From positions 24,651,386-24,715,385 of the forward strand of contig NC_092348.1 of assembly GCF_963676685.1 (NCBI RefSeq): a stretch of DNA of 64,000 bases. Direction: 5' to 3'. The translations under genes were made by a program, and so were the position numbers. A model generated the notes under the pieces. That model made no database searches. It saw only the letters and a list, made by a program, of their open reading frames with translations, and was not told where the DNA came from. Source of the DNA: Mytilus edulis. Lineage: Eukaryota; Mollusca; Bivalvia; Mytilida; Mytilidae. Of this stretch, positions 1 through 10,419 are shown one piece after another; the first letter of the stretch is position 1; each line of letters starts with the position of its first letter.

Positions 1-11
1 TTGCGTTTCAG

Positions 12-983
12 GAACAGAAAAAGATATGTCAGAGCATTTTCATAAATGCTGTGCGAAACAAATCACAGATTACAATTGTAGATTTCAAGTGTCAAACAAT
101 ATCAAAAAGGAAATCAAAACAGCATTTTAACTTATTCCATCAAGCAAACACTTTGTTAACGTATGTATGTTTTTCTATATCTGCAATTGCTTTAGTAGTG
201 CTGATTTATGTATATAGAAAATTCGGTCTATCTGAAAGTATACCAGGTTCAAATTTAGAGAATGTGTCAGTGTCAATTCTGATATCCAATGTTTTGTTCA
301 TGGTTGGCATTGGAGCTTCAGATATTGAGGTGGTATGTTACGTGATTGGAGTCTTCCTTCATTACCTTTGGTTGAGTGTATTCTCTTTTATGTCTATTTC
401 AAGTTTCTATATTGCGGGAAACCTTATCAAATTAAGATCAAATGGACCAAATACAAAAGGGGGAAAGAGGCGACGTAGACGGTGTTTGTTACTCATAGGC
501 ATGGTTATTCCATTGTTATTTGTTTGCCCAGCAGTTATTCTTGATAATTATGACAACAAATCCTTAGTGGCAGGCTATGGTAAAGATATGTGTTTTCCAA
601 ATCAATACCCAGCCAATCTGATATTCTTCTCCGGACCGGTGATGTTTTCCTTATTAGGGAACTTTGCTTGTCTTCTAGCCGTTATATACAAAATGTGTCG
701 GCTCAACCTCGAAATTGGTCCTATCTCAAAATCTCCTCCTTATACGAATGCTATAATTTATTTAAGACTGATGATCATTTCGGGAATCCTTTGGATTTTC
801 AGTTTGGTTGCTTCTGTTAATGAATCAGAATGGTTAACCTATTGTTTCACAGTTCTGTGTGGGCTACAAGGGCTATTTATAACGGTTGTAAGTTTAACTA
901 CAAAAAGGGTTTTACAAATGTTAAGAATGCAGAATTTAAAGCTTCGCTCGAAAACCATTTCAAAATCCATTTCCAATTTGTAA
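12..983 (+). CDS. Seven-transmembrane receptor, adhesion/Methuselah-like GPCR, last exon (partial)
   Basis: This is the 3' terminal coding exon of a family B-type GPCR. The frame is open from a splice acceptor (pyrimidine-rich TTTCAG, AG at 10-11) to a TAA stop at 981-983, so the N-terminal part of the protein lies outside the window. Counting residues from position 51, seven hydrophobic helices can be seen at about 33-55, 72-88, 95-122, 145-165, 188-214, 235-256 and 263-284. Cys96 at the top of helix 3 and Cys181 in the second extracellular loop are placed for the conserved disulfide. The pattern LRLMIISGILW...LQGLFI in helices 6-7 is typical of adhesion and Methuselah-like receptors. A run of basic residues (KRRRRR) lies in an intracellular loop. 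The ligand cannot be told. No intact start codon is claimed, because the exon continues a frame from upstream. Confidence 0.82.
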   Translation, partial: EQKKICQSIFINAVRNKSQITIVDFKCQTISKRKSKQHFNLFHQANTLLTYVCFSISAIALVVLIYVYRKFGLSESIPGSNLENVSVSILISNVLFMVGIGASDIEVVCYVIGVFLHYLWLSVFSFMSISSFYIAGNLIKLRSNGPNTKGGKRRRRRCLLLIGMVIPLLFVCPAVILDNYDNKSLVAGYGKDMCFPNQYPANLIFFSGPVMFSLLGNFACLLAVIYKMCRLNLEIGPISKSPPYTNAIIYLRLMIISGILWIFSLVASVNESEWLTYCFTVLCGLQGLFITVVSLTTKRVLQMLRMQNLKLRSKTISKSISNL

Positions 984-1243
984 TAATAATAGCCAGCTAC
1001 ACCCCTGGTTATATTTGTATATCGATGGCAATAGAACTGTTCTTTTTAGTTATTTTGTGTGTCATCTACTCATAAGATTGAATTGTACATGTGCATTTGT
1101 GCAGATAGATTATTTACCTTTAGTATGATAAAATGAGGAATATCTAAATCATTAACAATGATAATACTGTAAATATTTTAAAATTGTATCCTTCTTAAAC
1201 AGATTTTTTGTGTCATGTATATGTTTGAACCTTTGTAGTGTGA

Positions 1244-1249
1244 AATAAA
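1244..1249 (+). terminator. Polyadenylation signal of the GPCR gene
   Basis: A canonical AATAAA hexamer lies 260 bp after the GPCR stop codon in AT-rich sequence. It is the best candidate for the end of that transcript. Cleavage position is not visible. Confidence 0.5.
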
Positions 1250-1409
1250 GTATCGGAGTAAAAGAGTATCTCATCTTAGTGTTCAGCAGTATCCATTTGG
1301 CTGTAATTAACATATGAAGTATAGCAAATAAACCGCAACACGGAATAGAACTTTCCTGCTAGCCGAAGATGTACAGTATTTTTCTTTTTTTCTCATAAAT
1401 TAAAAGTCT

Positions 1410-1640
1410 TAAAGTAAAATCACAAAAATACTGAACTCCGAGAAAAATTCAAAACGGAAAGTCCCTAATCAAATGGCCAAATCAAATGACAAAACACATC
1501 AAACGAATGGACAACAACTTTCATATTCCCGACTTGGTACTGCATTTTCAAATGTAGAAAATGATGGATGAACCTGGTTTTATAGAGCTAAACCTCTCAC
1601 TGGTACGACAGTCGCATCAAATTCCATTATATTGACAGAC
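1410..1640. repeat. Dispersed mussel repeat ('GTCCCTAATCAAATGG' family)
   Basis: The words AAATCACAAAAATACTG, GTCCCTAATCAAATGG, ACACATCAAACGAATGGACA and GACTTGGTAC recur in the same order at 55608-55770, with a diverged relative at 62452-62900. No coding potential is seen. It is probably the non-coding part of a retroelement. The rest of 1640-2460 holds nothing I recognise. Confidence 0.6.
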
Positions 1641-2466
1641 TGTACAACATATTAAGTCAAACCTATATGGTCAAAAACTATGGTGACATACAGCTGTATG
1701 GAAGCTTTTAATAGTCACGAGTTGATCAGTTCTCAGCTCAACTTGTTGACATAAATAAGTGGTAAAGTAACAATAAGTATAGACTCGCCTTGTGTACAAT
1801 ATGGTCTTTGTTCACTTGTAACATACAACTAGTCTTATAGTAGCATTGCAACACATCTTGTATACTTCATTTTGTGTACTTGTTTAGTTGTTTTCTAAAC
1901 TTTCCGACTTTCCGAAAGTGCACTTGTTAACTTCTTCTGAACAAGTTTATATCAACAAAGTAAACAAAATGTTTATTCTCATCTTGTGGTGGTGTTTTTG
2001 TTCACTTTCCTTGCTAAGGAGGTTCAAATTGTGAAAAAGAGTGAGGGGTAATGTTCATTCAAAAAAAAAAATATCGTCTGATCCAAAATTCGTTCGAAAA
2101 AATATTGTCAGGCAAAATTTGAAACCAGAAAAAATATTATCAATTCTGATCTTCTAAAACCTTATAGTGTTAAGTTTTGAAAGAAAAACATATTTGATTG
2201 GTGGAGGCGGACAATAAATGGTCGCGGTAAGACAAGAAAACCATACCCCCTTTAAAGTTAAATGAATAACTTACTTCCTCGTTGATGGATTGTTTCCTGG
2301 CTTGCTTTGGTAGAGTATTGTTGCATGTTTCACATTCGAGTAATATATATACGCATTTGTAGTACATGAAATATGAAGACACCGATGTACTACTATAGAC
2401 TTGTAATAGTGAGCATGTATGAGAAAAATAGAGTGAGCCAATTGTAAGATGCTATAAGATAGACTA

Positions 2467-2768
2467 ACAAGAATGTGTCCATAATACACGGATGCCCCAC
2501 TCGCACTATCATTTTACATGTTCAGTGGACCGCGAAATTGGGGTCAATACTTTAATTTGGCGTTAAAATTAGAAAGATCATATCATAGGGAACATGTGTA
2601 CTAAGTTTCAAGTTCATTGAACTTCAACTTCATCAAAAACTACCTTGACCAAAACCTTTAACCTGAAGCGGGACGAACGGACGCACAGACGGTACAACGA
2701 ACGAACGAACGGACGCACAAACCAGAAAACATAATGCCTCTCTACTATCGTAGGTGGGCAATAAAAAT
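2467..2768 (+). repeat. Dispersed repeat, 'CCCCTCTACTATCGTAGG' family, short copy
   Basis: It starts with ACAAGAATGTGTCC and ends with CTCTACTATCGTAGG followed by an A-rich tail. The terminal region of intact copies can fold into a hairpin (ATGCCCC...GGGGCAT). Copies recur at 6707-7342 (longer, three internal units), 17022-17224 with 20101-20213 (reverse, split by an insertion), 52503-52960 and 54342-54649 (both reverse). The GACGAACGGACGCACAGACGG stretch near the 3' end is a local simple repeat. No coding potential. Confidence 0.8.
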
Positions 2769-2935
2769 GTATCGAAAATATAGCACAACAGAAATCATGA
2801 AATAACTGTGCAAATCCAATCTAAGATGCAAACACATCAAATGAAAAACAAAATCACACCATATGATAATTATATAGGATTTTATTGCAAAAAATAGTTA
2901 TTTTGCCTTTTTTGTCTATACTCTTAATTATTATC

Positions 2936-3313
2936 TACATTCCCAAAAATGAATATTCTGATACGCTCTCTATGGCTTCATTCTCATAGTAAATATGTGA
3001 TGTTTCACCATTTTGTTTGGACTGATCATGGAAGGATTGACTGAAAATCATGGATTTTGTTTTGTCAAGTTGCCTGAGTTCAAAGAGACGGTTGCCATGT
3101 GTTGCAATATAATTTAACATTATTTAAACTGTTTTGAAGACCCTCTTTCGATTCTGACAGGATCAAAAGATCATCCGCAAAAAGGATGCATCCCACTTTA
3201 CTAGTTATAAGCTTAATGACTGAAGACATTAGTAAAGAGGGACTGAGGTTGTCTCCTTGTTTAACCCCTCTAGCAATATTAAAAAAATCTGATACATAAT
3301 CTTTATATTTCAA
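2936..3313 (-). pseudogene. LINE reverse transcriptase fragment, broken
   Basis: On the minus strand the upper half reads GVKQGDNLSPSL followed by LFADDLLILSES, which are reverse-transcriptase palm motifs including the catalytic YADD-like box (here FADD). The lower half, in another frame, reads KTKSMIF and Y-x-FLG, which follow the RT core in jockey/CR1/RTE-type LINEs. About 30-50 residues normally found between GDNLSP and FADD are largely missing, and a frameshift separates the halves near 3060-3120. It is a dead, internally deleted copy. The clade is not assigned. Confidence 0.8.
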
Positions 3314-3437
3314 AGATGATTTGGTATTTAAGTATTGCTGTTTTATAACTGTGTGAAAAAAAGACCTGCCAACTCCCAGTTTGCATATTTGTACGACTTT
3401 GCCCCCCGCAGAGCTATAGAAAAACAGTACATTAACG

Positions 3438-3540
3438 GGTGTTACACGGACTCTTTTTAGACGATATACGGACTCTTTTTAGTTGTTACACGGACTCTTT
3501 TTAGACGATATACGGACTCTTTTTAGTTGTTACACGGACA
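3438..3540. repeat. Two-copy 44-bp tandem repeat with an inner repeat
   Basis: The block ACACGGACTCTTTTTAG followed by ACGATATACGGACTCTTTTTAG is repeated twice with a period of 44 bp. Each unit itself contains CGGACTCTTTTTAG twice, so the motif occurs four times, and a fifth diverged copy (CGGACACTTTTTA) ends the array. It is a small minisatellite without coding potential. Confidence 0.75.
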
Positions 3541-3891
3541 CTTTTTATGAATAGAATCACTCGTGCATGATCAGTGAGTTCATGGGCACTTTAACTTTCA
3601 ATAGATTTGAACTTTTTGGTTCACCGACTTATTTCCTGTCTTTTTATTGAACAAAATATTTACGTTAGCATCAATATCTTTTTTCAAACATTTCCAGTTA
3701 AATACTATTCACATCAGTACACTAAGGGATTATACATTTAACTTCAATAGTGGGGGGGGGGGTATGTTTTTCTCCTAAAATAGATATTTTGATCCCAAAT
3801 TTTATGAGAAAAAAATTATTATGGTCAAGCAGATGACAAATTAATGTTTTGAATGATTCTTGATTTTCCAAATACCGTTAATAGTGCTCAT

Positions 3892-4019
3892 TGGCGGATC
3901 CAGGGGGGGGGGGTCCAGGGGTTGGAACCCCCCTTTTTTGTTGGCCGATCAATGCATTTGAATGGGCCGAGGACATATAGTTGGAACCCCCCTTTTTAAA
4001 ATGACTGGATCCGCCCCTG
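3892..4019. mobile_element. hAT-type MITE (GGCGGATCCAG family), 128 bp
   Basis: The ends are inverted repeats: TGGCGGATCCAGGGG on the left and CTGGATCCGCCCCTG on the right. The flanks GTGCTCAT (3884-3891) and GTGCTAAT (4020-4027) match in 7 of 8 bases, which fits the 8-bp target duplication of hAT transposons. The inside holds GTTGGAACCCCCCTTTTT twice, in direct orientation. Related copies lie at 4594, 26051, 28278 (half), 29951 (half), 38508, 44095 and 47539. Non-coding. Confidence 0.75.
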
Positions 4020-4593
4020 GTGCTAATTTAAACAAACACATTTGGGTGATGGCGTTGGAAAGTAAATAGTTAATATACTCAAAAAAGAACATACCGCCCC
4101 CTTTATGAAGCTAAATATTCGGTCAATAAATGCGGTTTTCTTCAATATATGGACATGAATAGTATTTTGGACAATGCTGAAAGTAAAGAAAGGATGATAC
4201 TGACGTGAACATTTCAATAAAAATAAGACAGGAAATAAGTAAATAAAAATCAAATATAATATCAAAAGATAAAATCCCGATCAACTCACCAATGCACGAT
4301 TGATCCTATAAACAAAAAGTGTTCATGTAATACACGTCCAAATAAGCAGCAAATCTAGAAGAAAATCATTCAACTTATGTCAATTTTGGGCGGTAAGCTG
4401 CGATTGGATCATATAGTAACACGTGTTTAATCCCGATCAACACTTGCAGATCTAGAGACGAAAAAAAATCAAAGTATATTCCTGAATATATATAATATTA
4501 AGACAAAATCCATTTTTTTCATAAATATTTCATTCACTAATGAAGTAGGAAATTCATTCTTTTGATACCTTTATATTGTTATCGAATTTATAT

Positions 4594-4714
4594 CAGTGGC
4601 GGATCCATGTCTAAATCCAGAACAAAACAGGGTGGTCCAACTTTATGTCCCCATTTAAATGCATTGATCTTAAAAAAAAAAGGGTTGCTCCAACCCCCGG
4701 GACCCCCACCACTG
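4594..4714. mobile_element. hAT-type MITE, diverged copy
   Basis: It begins CAGTGGCGGATCCA and ends CACCACTG. It contains the family words TCCAACTTTATGTCCCCAT and TGCATTGATC, also seen in the copies at 3892 and 38508. No clean target duplication is visible. Immediately 3' is a poly-G tract (4761-4778). Confidence 0.6.
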
Positions 4715-5190
4715 CATATTAAATTCATGTATTTGGCAACCAACGCGCGCTTTTTACGATTAGGGGGGGGGGGGGGGGTGATTGAATGGTTCATCCTGCA
4801 TTTTTTCATCAAAAATAAAGATCACAGCCTGTGTATTTTAAAATGAATTAGCCCCCCTCCCCTCCCCGCTTTCCGTTTTATTCATAAAAATCAAACGTTA
4901 TCTTACTTACCACAAAAATATTACATAATATATTACTTTTTTACGAAGTTGCATTTTAAAAAGTCTTAAATGTGTACAACATTTATCTTTTACTTGAAAT
5001 GGTTCTTTTTTTTTTATCAAATTATTAGATTCCTGATTTTTTTTTCTTGAAAAAAAAATCTCGGTTGAAGGGAAATGAAAAAAAAAGTGTGTTTATACTA
5101 TAACTTACATTTACTGCTTTATGGCTATCCAAGTTTCGCAAATGTTTAGTCTTGCTTAAAGTATTATTACTTGAAACGTCGTACAAGTCA

Positions 5191-5352
5191 GATAAAAAAC
5201 AAAAGTAACAAAAGAAACAGGCCGGTTACAACAAGCCGAATAGTTTTTCTGCACTTGCTATCGCCTCGGACCTTGACCTGACTACTCGTGCAGAAAAACT
5301 ATCCGGCAACGGTTGTTACCGGCCTGTTTCTTTGTTACCTTTGTATTTTATC
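5191..5352. repeat. Fold-back element, arms of about 64 bp
   Basis: The left arm 5191-5254 (ending GAATAGTTTTTCTGCAC) is matched by the right arm 5288-5352 (starting GTGCAGAAAAACTATCCGG), almost base for base, around a 33-bp loop. The transcript or single strand would form a long hairpin. It resembles other AT-rich fold-backs in this window that have a small CG-rich loop (here CGCCTCGGACC). No protein is encoded. Confidence 0.75.
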
Positions 5353-5374
5353 TAATACATACACAGATGAGGCT

Positions 5375-5530
5375 TGTTTAGGTGGGGGGGGGGGGGGGGG
5401 GGTATCAATATCCCATATCCCATTAAGTTTTTATCCCAATATCCCGTATCCCTATAATGTTTACCCCTAATATCCCAATAAATATTTATTACAAATATCC
5501 CATATCCCTAAAACTATTTTGAAATATTCC
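5375..5530. repeat. Poly-G tract followed by 'ATATCCC' degenerate tandem
   Basis: About 20 consecutive G residues precede a degenerate tandem of ATATCCCATATCCC and relatives. The same words (CAATATCCCATATCCCATT, AAATATCCCATATCCCTAAAA) recur at 10870-10940 and again in the duplicate at 11505-11570. In both places AAGCCTCA/TGAGGCTTGT lies close by, so this is one dispersed element in two orientations. Confidence 0.6.
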
Positions 5531-5923
5531 AAAAAATCATTATAAATTCATTCCCAAGTCCATGTTTTTCCTCATCATCACAACAACCATTTTGACTGAT
5601 AAATGATCAATTTATATTATTTATTTTCAAAATACTAACATTTGATTAATTGTTGAACTAGAATATAAAGGGAAAACAAACTGTGGTAAAGGAAATTTAC
5701 AGTGCATACTTCCAGTGTTAAATAAGAATATATGTGTCCAAAAGATGAAGTGTTCCATCTTTAAAAGAGAAATATCTTTATATGTGATCTTAAACGATAA
5801 ATTTAGTGTAAGGGGTCTATTTTCAGACATTTTTTTTAATTGTTCAAATCGTGATGCATATGACTGTAAAATTTCATTTTGATAGCATTCTTCTTTCATT
5901 GATAAGAAACTTCATCCTACACG

Positions 5924-6560
5924 TTAACTTATGTTGGAAAGAACAGAAGGACTCAACCCTGTCTCTTGTCCGAGATTGCTCGGACACCCAACGACTGTTT
6001 TAACAGACACGCTACGATTGTGGGACATATCAAAAAGTGGATATTTAGCATGCAAGTTCAATAACTCAAAGTTTAACACAAGAAAGCTTTCTGCTAATGT
6101 ACCTACATTAAACTTTACTGTTGCAATATTTTTACAGCAGGCAAAATTTGCACAGCCCTGTTTTGCAAAGACATAACCCAACTTTTGACTCTGTGATCTT
6201 GAACTTTATGAATTTCATAGATCACAATATTTTTGTTACTTTTTTTTAATTTCCTTCGTCAAAACACCAGTAATAAAAGAAAAATATATCAATTTACATT
6301 GATTATTTAGTAATTATTCGTTATTAACATAGTTTAAGCTTTTAAAAAGCTATATAAGAGATAATTTCAAATTCAAACAAGGCATCCATTTCATACGGCG
6401 AAATATCTACTTTTTGGTATGGGACGTGCTCTGACGTCCTTCGGCCCCAGATTAACCAGTCGTAGATTGTCTGGCAAAACAGCCGTTGCACATCAGAGCA
6501 ACCTGTAAAACGCGGAGACCTCTGAAGATCCTCACCACGTAAACAATAAGAGGTAAAACA
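5924..6560. other. Unassigned stretch with long open frames on both strands
   Basis: Overlapping open frames of 81-85 codons run on opposite strands at 5924-6181. Neither has a recognisable domain, splice signal or polyadenylation signal in a convincing place. I suspect an old dispersed repeat. The following 6400-6550 block (GACGTCCTTCGGCCCCAG, CGCGGAGACCTCTG) is less AT-rich than its surroundings. I checked it as a possible structural RNA and found no family match. Confidence 0.25.
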
Positions 6561-6706
6561 CTAGAAAACATCCTGTAATCATATTAAGCATCAAAACAAA
6601 TAAAAATATTGACAACAATAAGGCTTAACTCATCAGATGGATACATCTAACAAAAATCTATGATTATTTCAAAAAAATTATCAATGCATATGAGCATATA
6701 ATTCAA

Positions 6707-7342
6707 ACAAGAATGTGTCCAAAGTACACAGATGCCCCACTTGCACTATCCTTTTCCATGTTCCATGGACTGTAAAAATTGGGTAATAATCTAATTTGGC
6801 ACTAAAATTAGAAAGATTATACTATAGGGAACATATGTACTAAGTTTCAAGTTGATCGGACTTTAATTTCATCAAAAACTACCTTGACCAAAAACTTTAA
6901 CCTGAAACCCCCACTTTCATTTTCTATGTTTAGTGAACCGTGCAATTGGTGTCAAAAGTCTAATTTGGCTTTAAAATTAGAAAGATCATATCTTAAGCAA
7001 CAAGTATACTAAGTTTCAAGTTAATTGGACTTCAACTTTATCAAAAATTACCTTGACCAAAAACTTTAACCTGAAACTCCCCCTTTCATTTTCTATGTTC
7101 AGTGGACTGTGAAATTGGGGTCAAAAGTCTAATTTGGCTTTAAAATTAAAAAGATCATATCACAAGCAACAAGTGTACTAAGTTTCAAGTTGATTGGACT
7201 TCAGCTTCATTAAAAACTACCTTGACCAAAAACTTTAATCTGAACGGACGAACGGACGAACGGACGCACAGACGCACAGACGGACGGAGGCACAGACCAG
7301 AAAACATAATGCCCCTCTACTATCGTAGGTGGGGCATAAAAA
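6707..7342 (+). repeat. Dispersed repeat, 'CCCCTCTACTATCGTAGG' family, long copy with three internal units
   Basis: Same ends as the copy at 2467. The middle contains three tandem units of about 175-190 bp (each with AATTTGGC, AAAATTAGAAAGATCATA, ACTAAGTTTCAAGTT, CCTTGACCAAAAACTTTAA), whereas the 2467 copy has one. Copy number of the inner unit therefore varies between family members. The 3' end has GGACGAACGGACGCACAGACGG simple repeats and the terminal hairpin. Confidence 0.8.
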
Positions 7343-7545
7343 GAAGATTTGGTATGATTGCCAATGAGACAACTCTTAACAAGAGAGTTAGTGACACAGA
7401 AATTAACAAGTATAGGTCACCGTACGACCTTCAATACTATGATGAGCAAATTAAAGCTCATACCGCACAGTTAGCTATAAAAGGTCCTGAAATGACAAAT
7501 GTAGAACAATTCAAACGAGAAAACTAACGGCCTAATTTATGTATA
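7343..7545 (+). repeat. Dispersed repeat, 'GATTGCCAATGAGACAACTCT' family
   Basis: The order GGTATGATTGCCAATGAGACAAC, AGTGACACAGAAATTAACAA, ATAGGTCACCGTACG, CTATAAAAGG, AACAATTCAAACGAGAAAAC is shared with 14405-14579 and in part with 22533, 25322 and 54065. It is uninterrupted here, so it serves as the empty-site reference for the MITE inserted at 14580. Confidence 0.75.
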
Positions 7546-7548
7546 ACT

Positions 7549-8811
7549 AGAGGCTCTTAAGAGCCTGTGTCGCTCACCTTGGTCTGTGTGCATATTAAAC
7601 AAAGGACACAGATGGATTCATGACAAAATTGTGTTTTGGTGATGGTGTTGTGTTTGTAGATCTTACATTACTGAAATTCTTGCTTCTTACAATTATCTCA
7701 TTATCTTAATTTATAATGGTCTTGGCCAAACAGAGGAAAATATTTTGTTTAAATTTACCAAAATTTACAAAATTGTTAAAAATTTACTATAAAGGGCAAT
7801 AACTCCTTAAGGGGTCAACTGACCTTTCTGGTCATGTGACTTAATTGTGGATCTTACTTTGCTGAACATTATTTCTGTTTACAGTTTATCTCTATCTATA
7901 ATAATATTCAAGATAATAGCCAAAAAACAGGATAATTTCCTTAAAATTGCCAATTCAGGGCAGCAACCCAACAACCGGTTGTCCGATTCACCTGACAATT
8001 TCTGGGCAGATAGAATGAAATTCAAAACAGTGTAGCTGTGGCCATTGATCGACACATTAAAATCATCCATTAACTGGGACAATTTAGGTGAACGTTTGTA
8101 TGTAACGACCAATGCTCAATATGTACTTTATGCTCAATATGTACTTTTTAAAGACACTTAAACTATGGGGTCACCAAAGGTTCTCAACACCTTAATAAAG
8201 TAATTCGAAAAATTAATCAGAAATAACACGATATTTTGATTTATATCAATTATATAAATCAAAACACAAAGGTTATTCCTGATTAATTTTTCGAATTATT
8301 TTATAATTAAAGGCGTTAAGAAACCTTTGGTGACCCCACAGTTTAAATGTCTATCGTAGGTACGTCGTGAACAGTAGTCGTTACAGACAAACGTTCACGT
8401 AAATTGTCCCAGTCAATGGATGATTTTAATGTGTCAATCAATGGCCACAGCTACACTGTTTTGAATTTTATTCTAGATCTTTACCTAATAAACAATTTTA
8501 CCCCATGTCAGATTTGCTCTAAATGCTTTGGTTTCAGAGTTATATTAAAGTCAAAATCTACATTTTACCCCTATGTTCTATTTTTAGCCATGGCGGCCAT
8601 CTTGGTTGGTTGGCCGGGTCACGCCACTCATTTTTTAAACTAGATACCCCAATGATGATTGTGGCCAAGTTTGGTTTAATTTGGCACAGTAGTTGCAGAG
8701 GAGAAGATTTTTGTAAAAGCTAACGACGGATGACGACGACGGACGACGACGACGACGGACGCAAAGTGATGAGAAAGGCTCACTTGGCCCTTTGGGCCAG
8801 ATGAGCTAAAC
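7549..8811 (+). repeat. 'TAGAGGCTCT...GGTGAGCTAA' composite repeat, copy 1, split by a MITE
   Basis: It starts CTAGAGGCTCTTAAGAGCC TGTGTCGCTCACC and ends GGCCCTTTGGGCCA, six bases, then CTAA. The perfect TGGCCC/GGGCCA hairpin followed by a CTRR end resembles a Helitron 3' end, but the 5' end does not start with TC and no flanking A/T site is clear. Inside are 'AAGGGCAATAACTCCTTAAGGGGTCAACTGACC' and 'GCGGCCATCTTGG' blocks also found at 8812-9532 and 31291-33094. A 461-bp fold-back MITE (8013-8473) interrupts it. Non-coding. Confidence 0.7.
8013..8473. mobile_element. Palindromic Tc1/mariner-type MITE, 461 bp, TA target duplication
   Basis: The ends are inverted repeats beginning GAATRAAATTCAAAACAGTG, and the match continues for more than 60 bp (TGTAGCTGTGGCCATTGA, ACACATTAAAATCATCCATT). 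A second inner pair (GGGGTCACCAAAGG/CCTTTGGTGACCCC; AATTCGAAAAATTAATCAG/CTGATTAATTTTTCGAATT) makes nearly the whole element a fold-back. It is flanked by TA at 8011-8012 and 8474-8475. The host repeat reads GGGCAGATAGATCTTGACC without interruption at 31750 and 32750, so removal of the element plus one TA restores the expected sequence. No transposase is encoded. Confidence 0.85.
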
Positions 8812-9532
8812 TAGAGGCTCTCAAGAGCCTGTGTCGCTCACCTGTTACTGTATTTACTGATGTCAACCATTTTGGTTGGTAGGCGGGGTCATTAGACACT
8901 TTTATTAAATAGACACCCTAGTAATGATTGTGGCCAAGTTTGGTTGAATTTGGCCCATAGTTTTAGAAAAGAAGATTTTTGTACAAGTTACAAAAAATGA
9001 CGAAAAGTTGTTAAAAATTTACTATAAAGGGCAATAACTCCTTAAGGGGTTGACTGACATTTTTGGTCTTGTTGACTTATTTGTAGGTCTTCCTTTGCTG
9101 AATATTATTGCTGTTTACAGTTTATCTATATCTATAATAGTATTAAAGATAATAACCAATTCAGGGCAGCAACCCAACAACAGGTTGTCTGATTCGTCTG
9201 AAAATTTCAGGGCACATAGATCTTGACCTGATCAACAATTTTACCCCAATGTCAGATTTGCTCTAAATGCTTTTGTTGCAAAGATATAAGCCAAAATATA
9301 CATTTTACCCCTGTGTTCTATTTTTAGCCATGGCGGCCATCTTCGTTGGATGGCCAGGTCATCGGACACTATTTTTAAACTAGATACCCCAAGGATGATT
9401 ATGGCTAAGTTTGGTTAAATATGGCCCAGTAGTTTCAGAGGAGAAGATTTTTGTAAAAGTTTACAGACGACGGATGACGGACTTCAAGTGATGAGAAAAG
9501 CTCACTTTACCTTTCAGGTCAGGTGAGCTAAA
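8812..9532 (+). repeat. 'TAGAGGCTCT...GGTGAGCTAA' composite repeat, copy 2
   Basis: It follows copy 1 directly (GAGCTAA then ACTAGAGGC), same orientation, and has the same ends. It carries one and a half internal units. The end-to-end arrangement without spacer suggests either insertion into the end of copy 1 or tandem duplication. Confidence 0.7.
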
Positions 9533-9534
9533 AA

Positions 9535-9933
9535 ATGAACAAAAAACAATATGTAACACAGCATCAAACGACAACCACTGAATTACAGGCACATACATAC
9601 AGAATGTGGCGAGGTTAAACATGTTAGCGGGATCCGGACCCTCCCCTTAACCTGGGACAGTGGTGTAACAGTACAACATAAGAACGAACTATACAAATCA
9701 GTCGAAAAAGGCTTAACTCATCAGATGGATACACATAGAAATACATCTAACAAAAACACAGAGAGGACGTGACCGAGTACTTGTACATCCCATCAACAAA
9801 AAGACACTAAGTACAGCTCTGAGAGTACTCGCAGTTACTGACAGCTTGTTCAAAGCCAATAACAACTAATAAAAATAGTGATGCATCTGAGACTAAATTA
9901 TCAATCATTTCACATCCAACATCCAATGGCACA
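9535..9933 (-). repeat. 3' non-coding part of a retroelement
   Basis: Read on the minus strand, this stretch follows directly on the reverse-transcriptase-like fragment at 9934-10128. Its words (minus strand: GTTTAACCTCGCCACATTCTG, GTGCCTGTAATTCAG) belong to the same 3' region family as 56930-57010 and 25960-26045. It ends in the TTTTTTGTTCATTTTTTA side at 9535. Confidence 0.55.
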
Positions 9934-10128
9934 GTAAACAACATCTCCATAAAAATGAGGATGTACTATCCCGTTTGAAATAGGTTTTCTACAGGTAGAA
10001 CCAAACTTCAAAACCAAATCTTTACATCTACGGAAGAATTTAGTAAAGATTTTAAGTGATTTGTGGTAACGAAATCCCTGACTTAATAATTTACCAGTAA
10101 TTATACATAGATTATGTTCATTAAAATC
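9934..10128 (-). pseudogene. C-terminal fragment of a retroelement polyprotein
   Basis: The minus-strand frame reads DFNEHNL, KLLSQGFRYHKSLKIFTKF, RRCKDLVLKFG, GIVHPHFYGDVVY. This order (KLLxQGYRYHKLRKxFxKFYRR...GISxPxFYGDLVYK) is what I recall from the C-terminal end of single-ORF reverse-transcriptase elements common in bivalve and cnidarian genomes. The open frame continues to 10392, but that part is hydrophobic and unconvincing. No RT catalytic motif remains. Assignment to a named clade is not possible from this piece. Confidence 0.55.
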
Positions 10129-10419
10129 CAAAACGTAAGTCGTTACAACAGACACGGGCATAGCGGAGGAGTTGTGATACACAAACACCGTAAGAAAGTG
10201 CCAAAGGTACATCACCTTCCAAAATAGGAAAATTAACAATAAGGAACGAAGTTTGGAAAGCAAAACAAATACTTTATAAATGATCACTACATAATAAGCA
10301 TATAAATATCGAAAAAAGATAAATATTTTTTGCTTGGGTGGGTTTGGATGACTTTTAAATAAAATGACCATAAACTTAATGAAAATCAACAAAGCAGCTG
10401 ACTAAAGTGACCTTTAATA

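Noticed and set aside
3438-3540. CRISPR-like array
   Set aside because: Only two 44-bp units with no unique spacers, in a eukaryotic genome.
5924-6181. Overlapping antisense gene pair
   Set aside because: Both frames are short and lack domains. A dispersed repeat with accidental open frames explains them more simply.
6400-6560. Structural RNA (5S, U-type snRNA or tRNA)
   Set aside because: The block is less AT-rich than its neighbours, but no A/B/C boxes, Sm site or known conserved words were found.
9910-10392. 160-codon open frame on the minus strand as a gene
   Set aside because: Only its last third resembles a protein, and that is a retroelement C-terminus. The rest is hydrophobic translation of AT-rich DNA, without RT motifs, splice sites or a start context.
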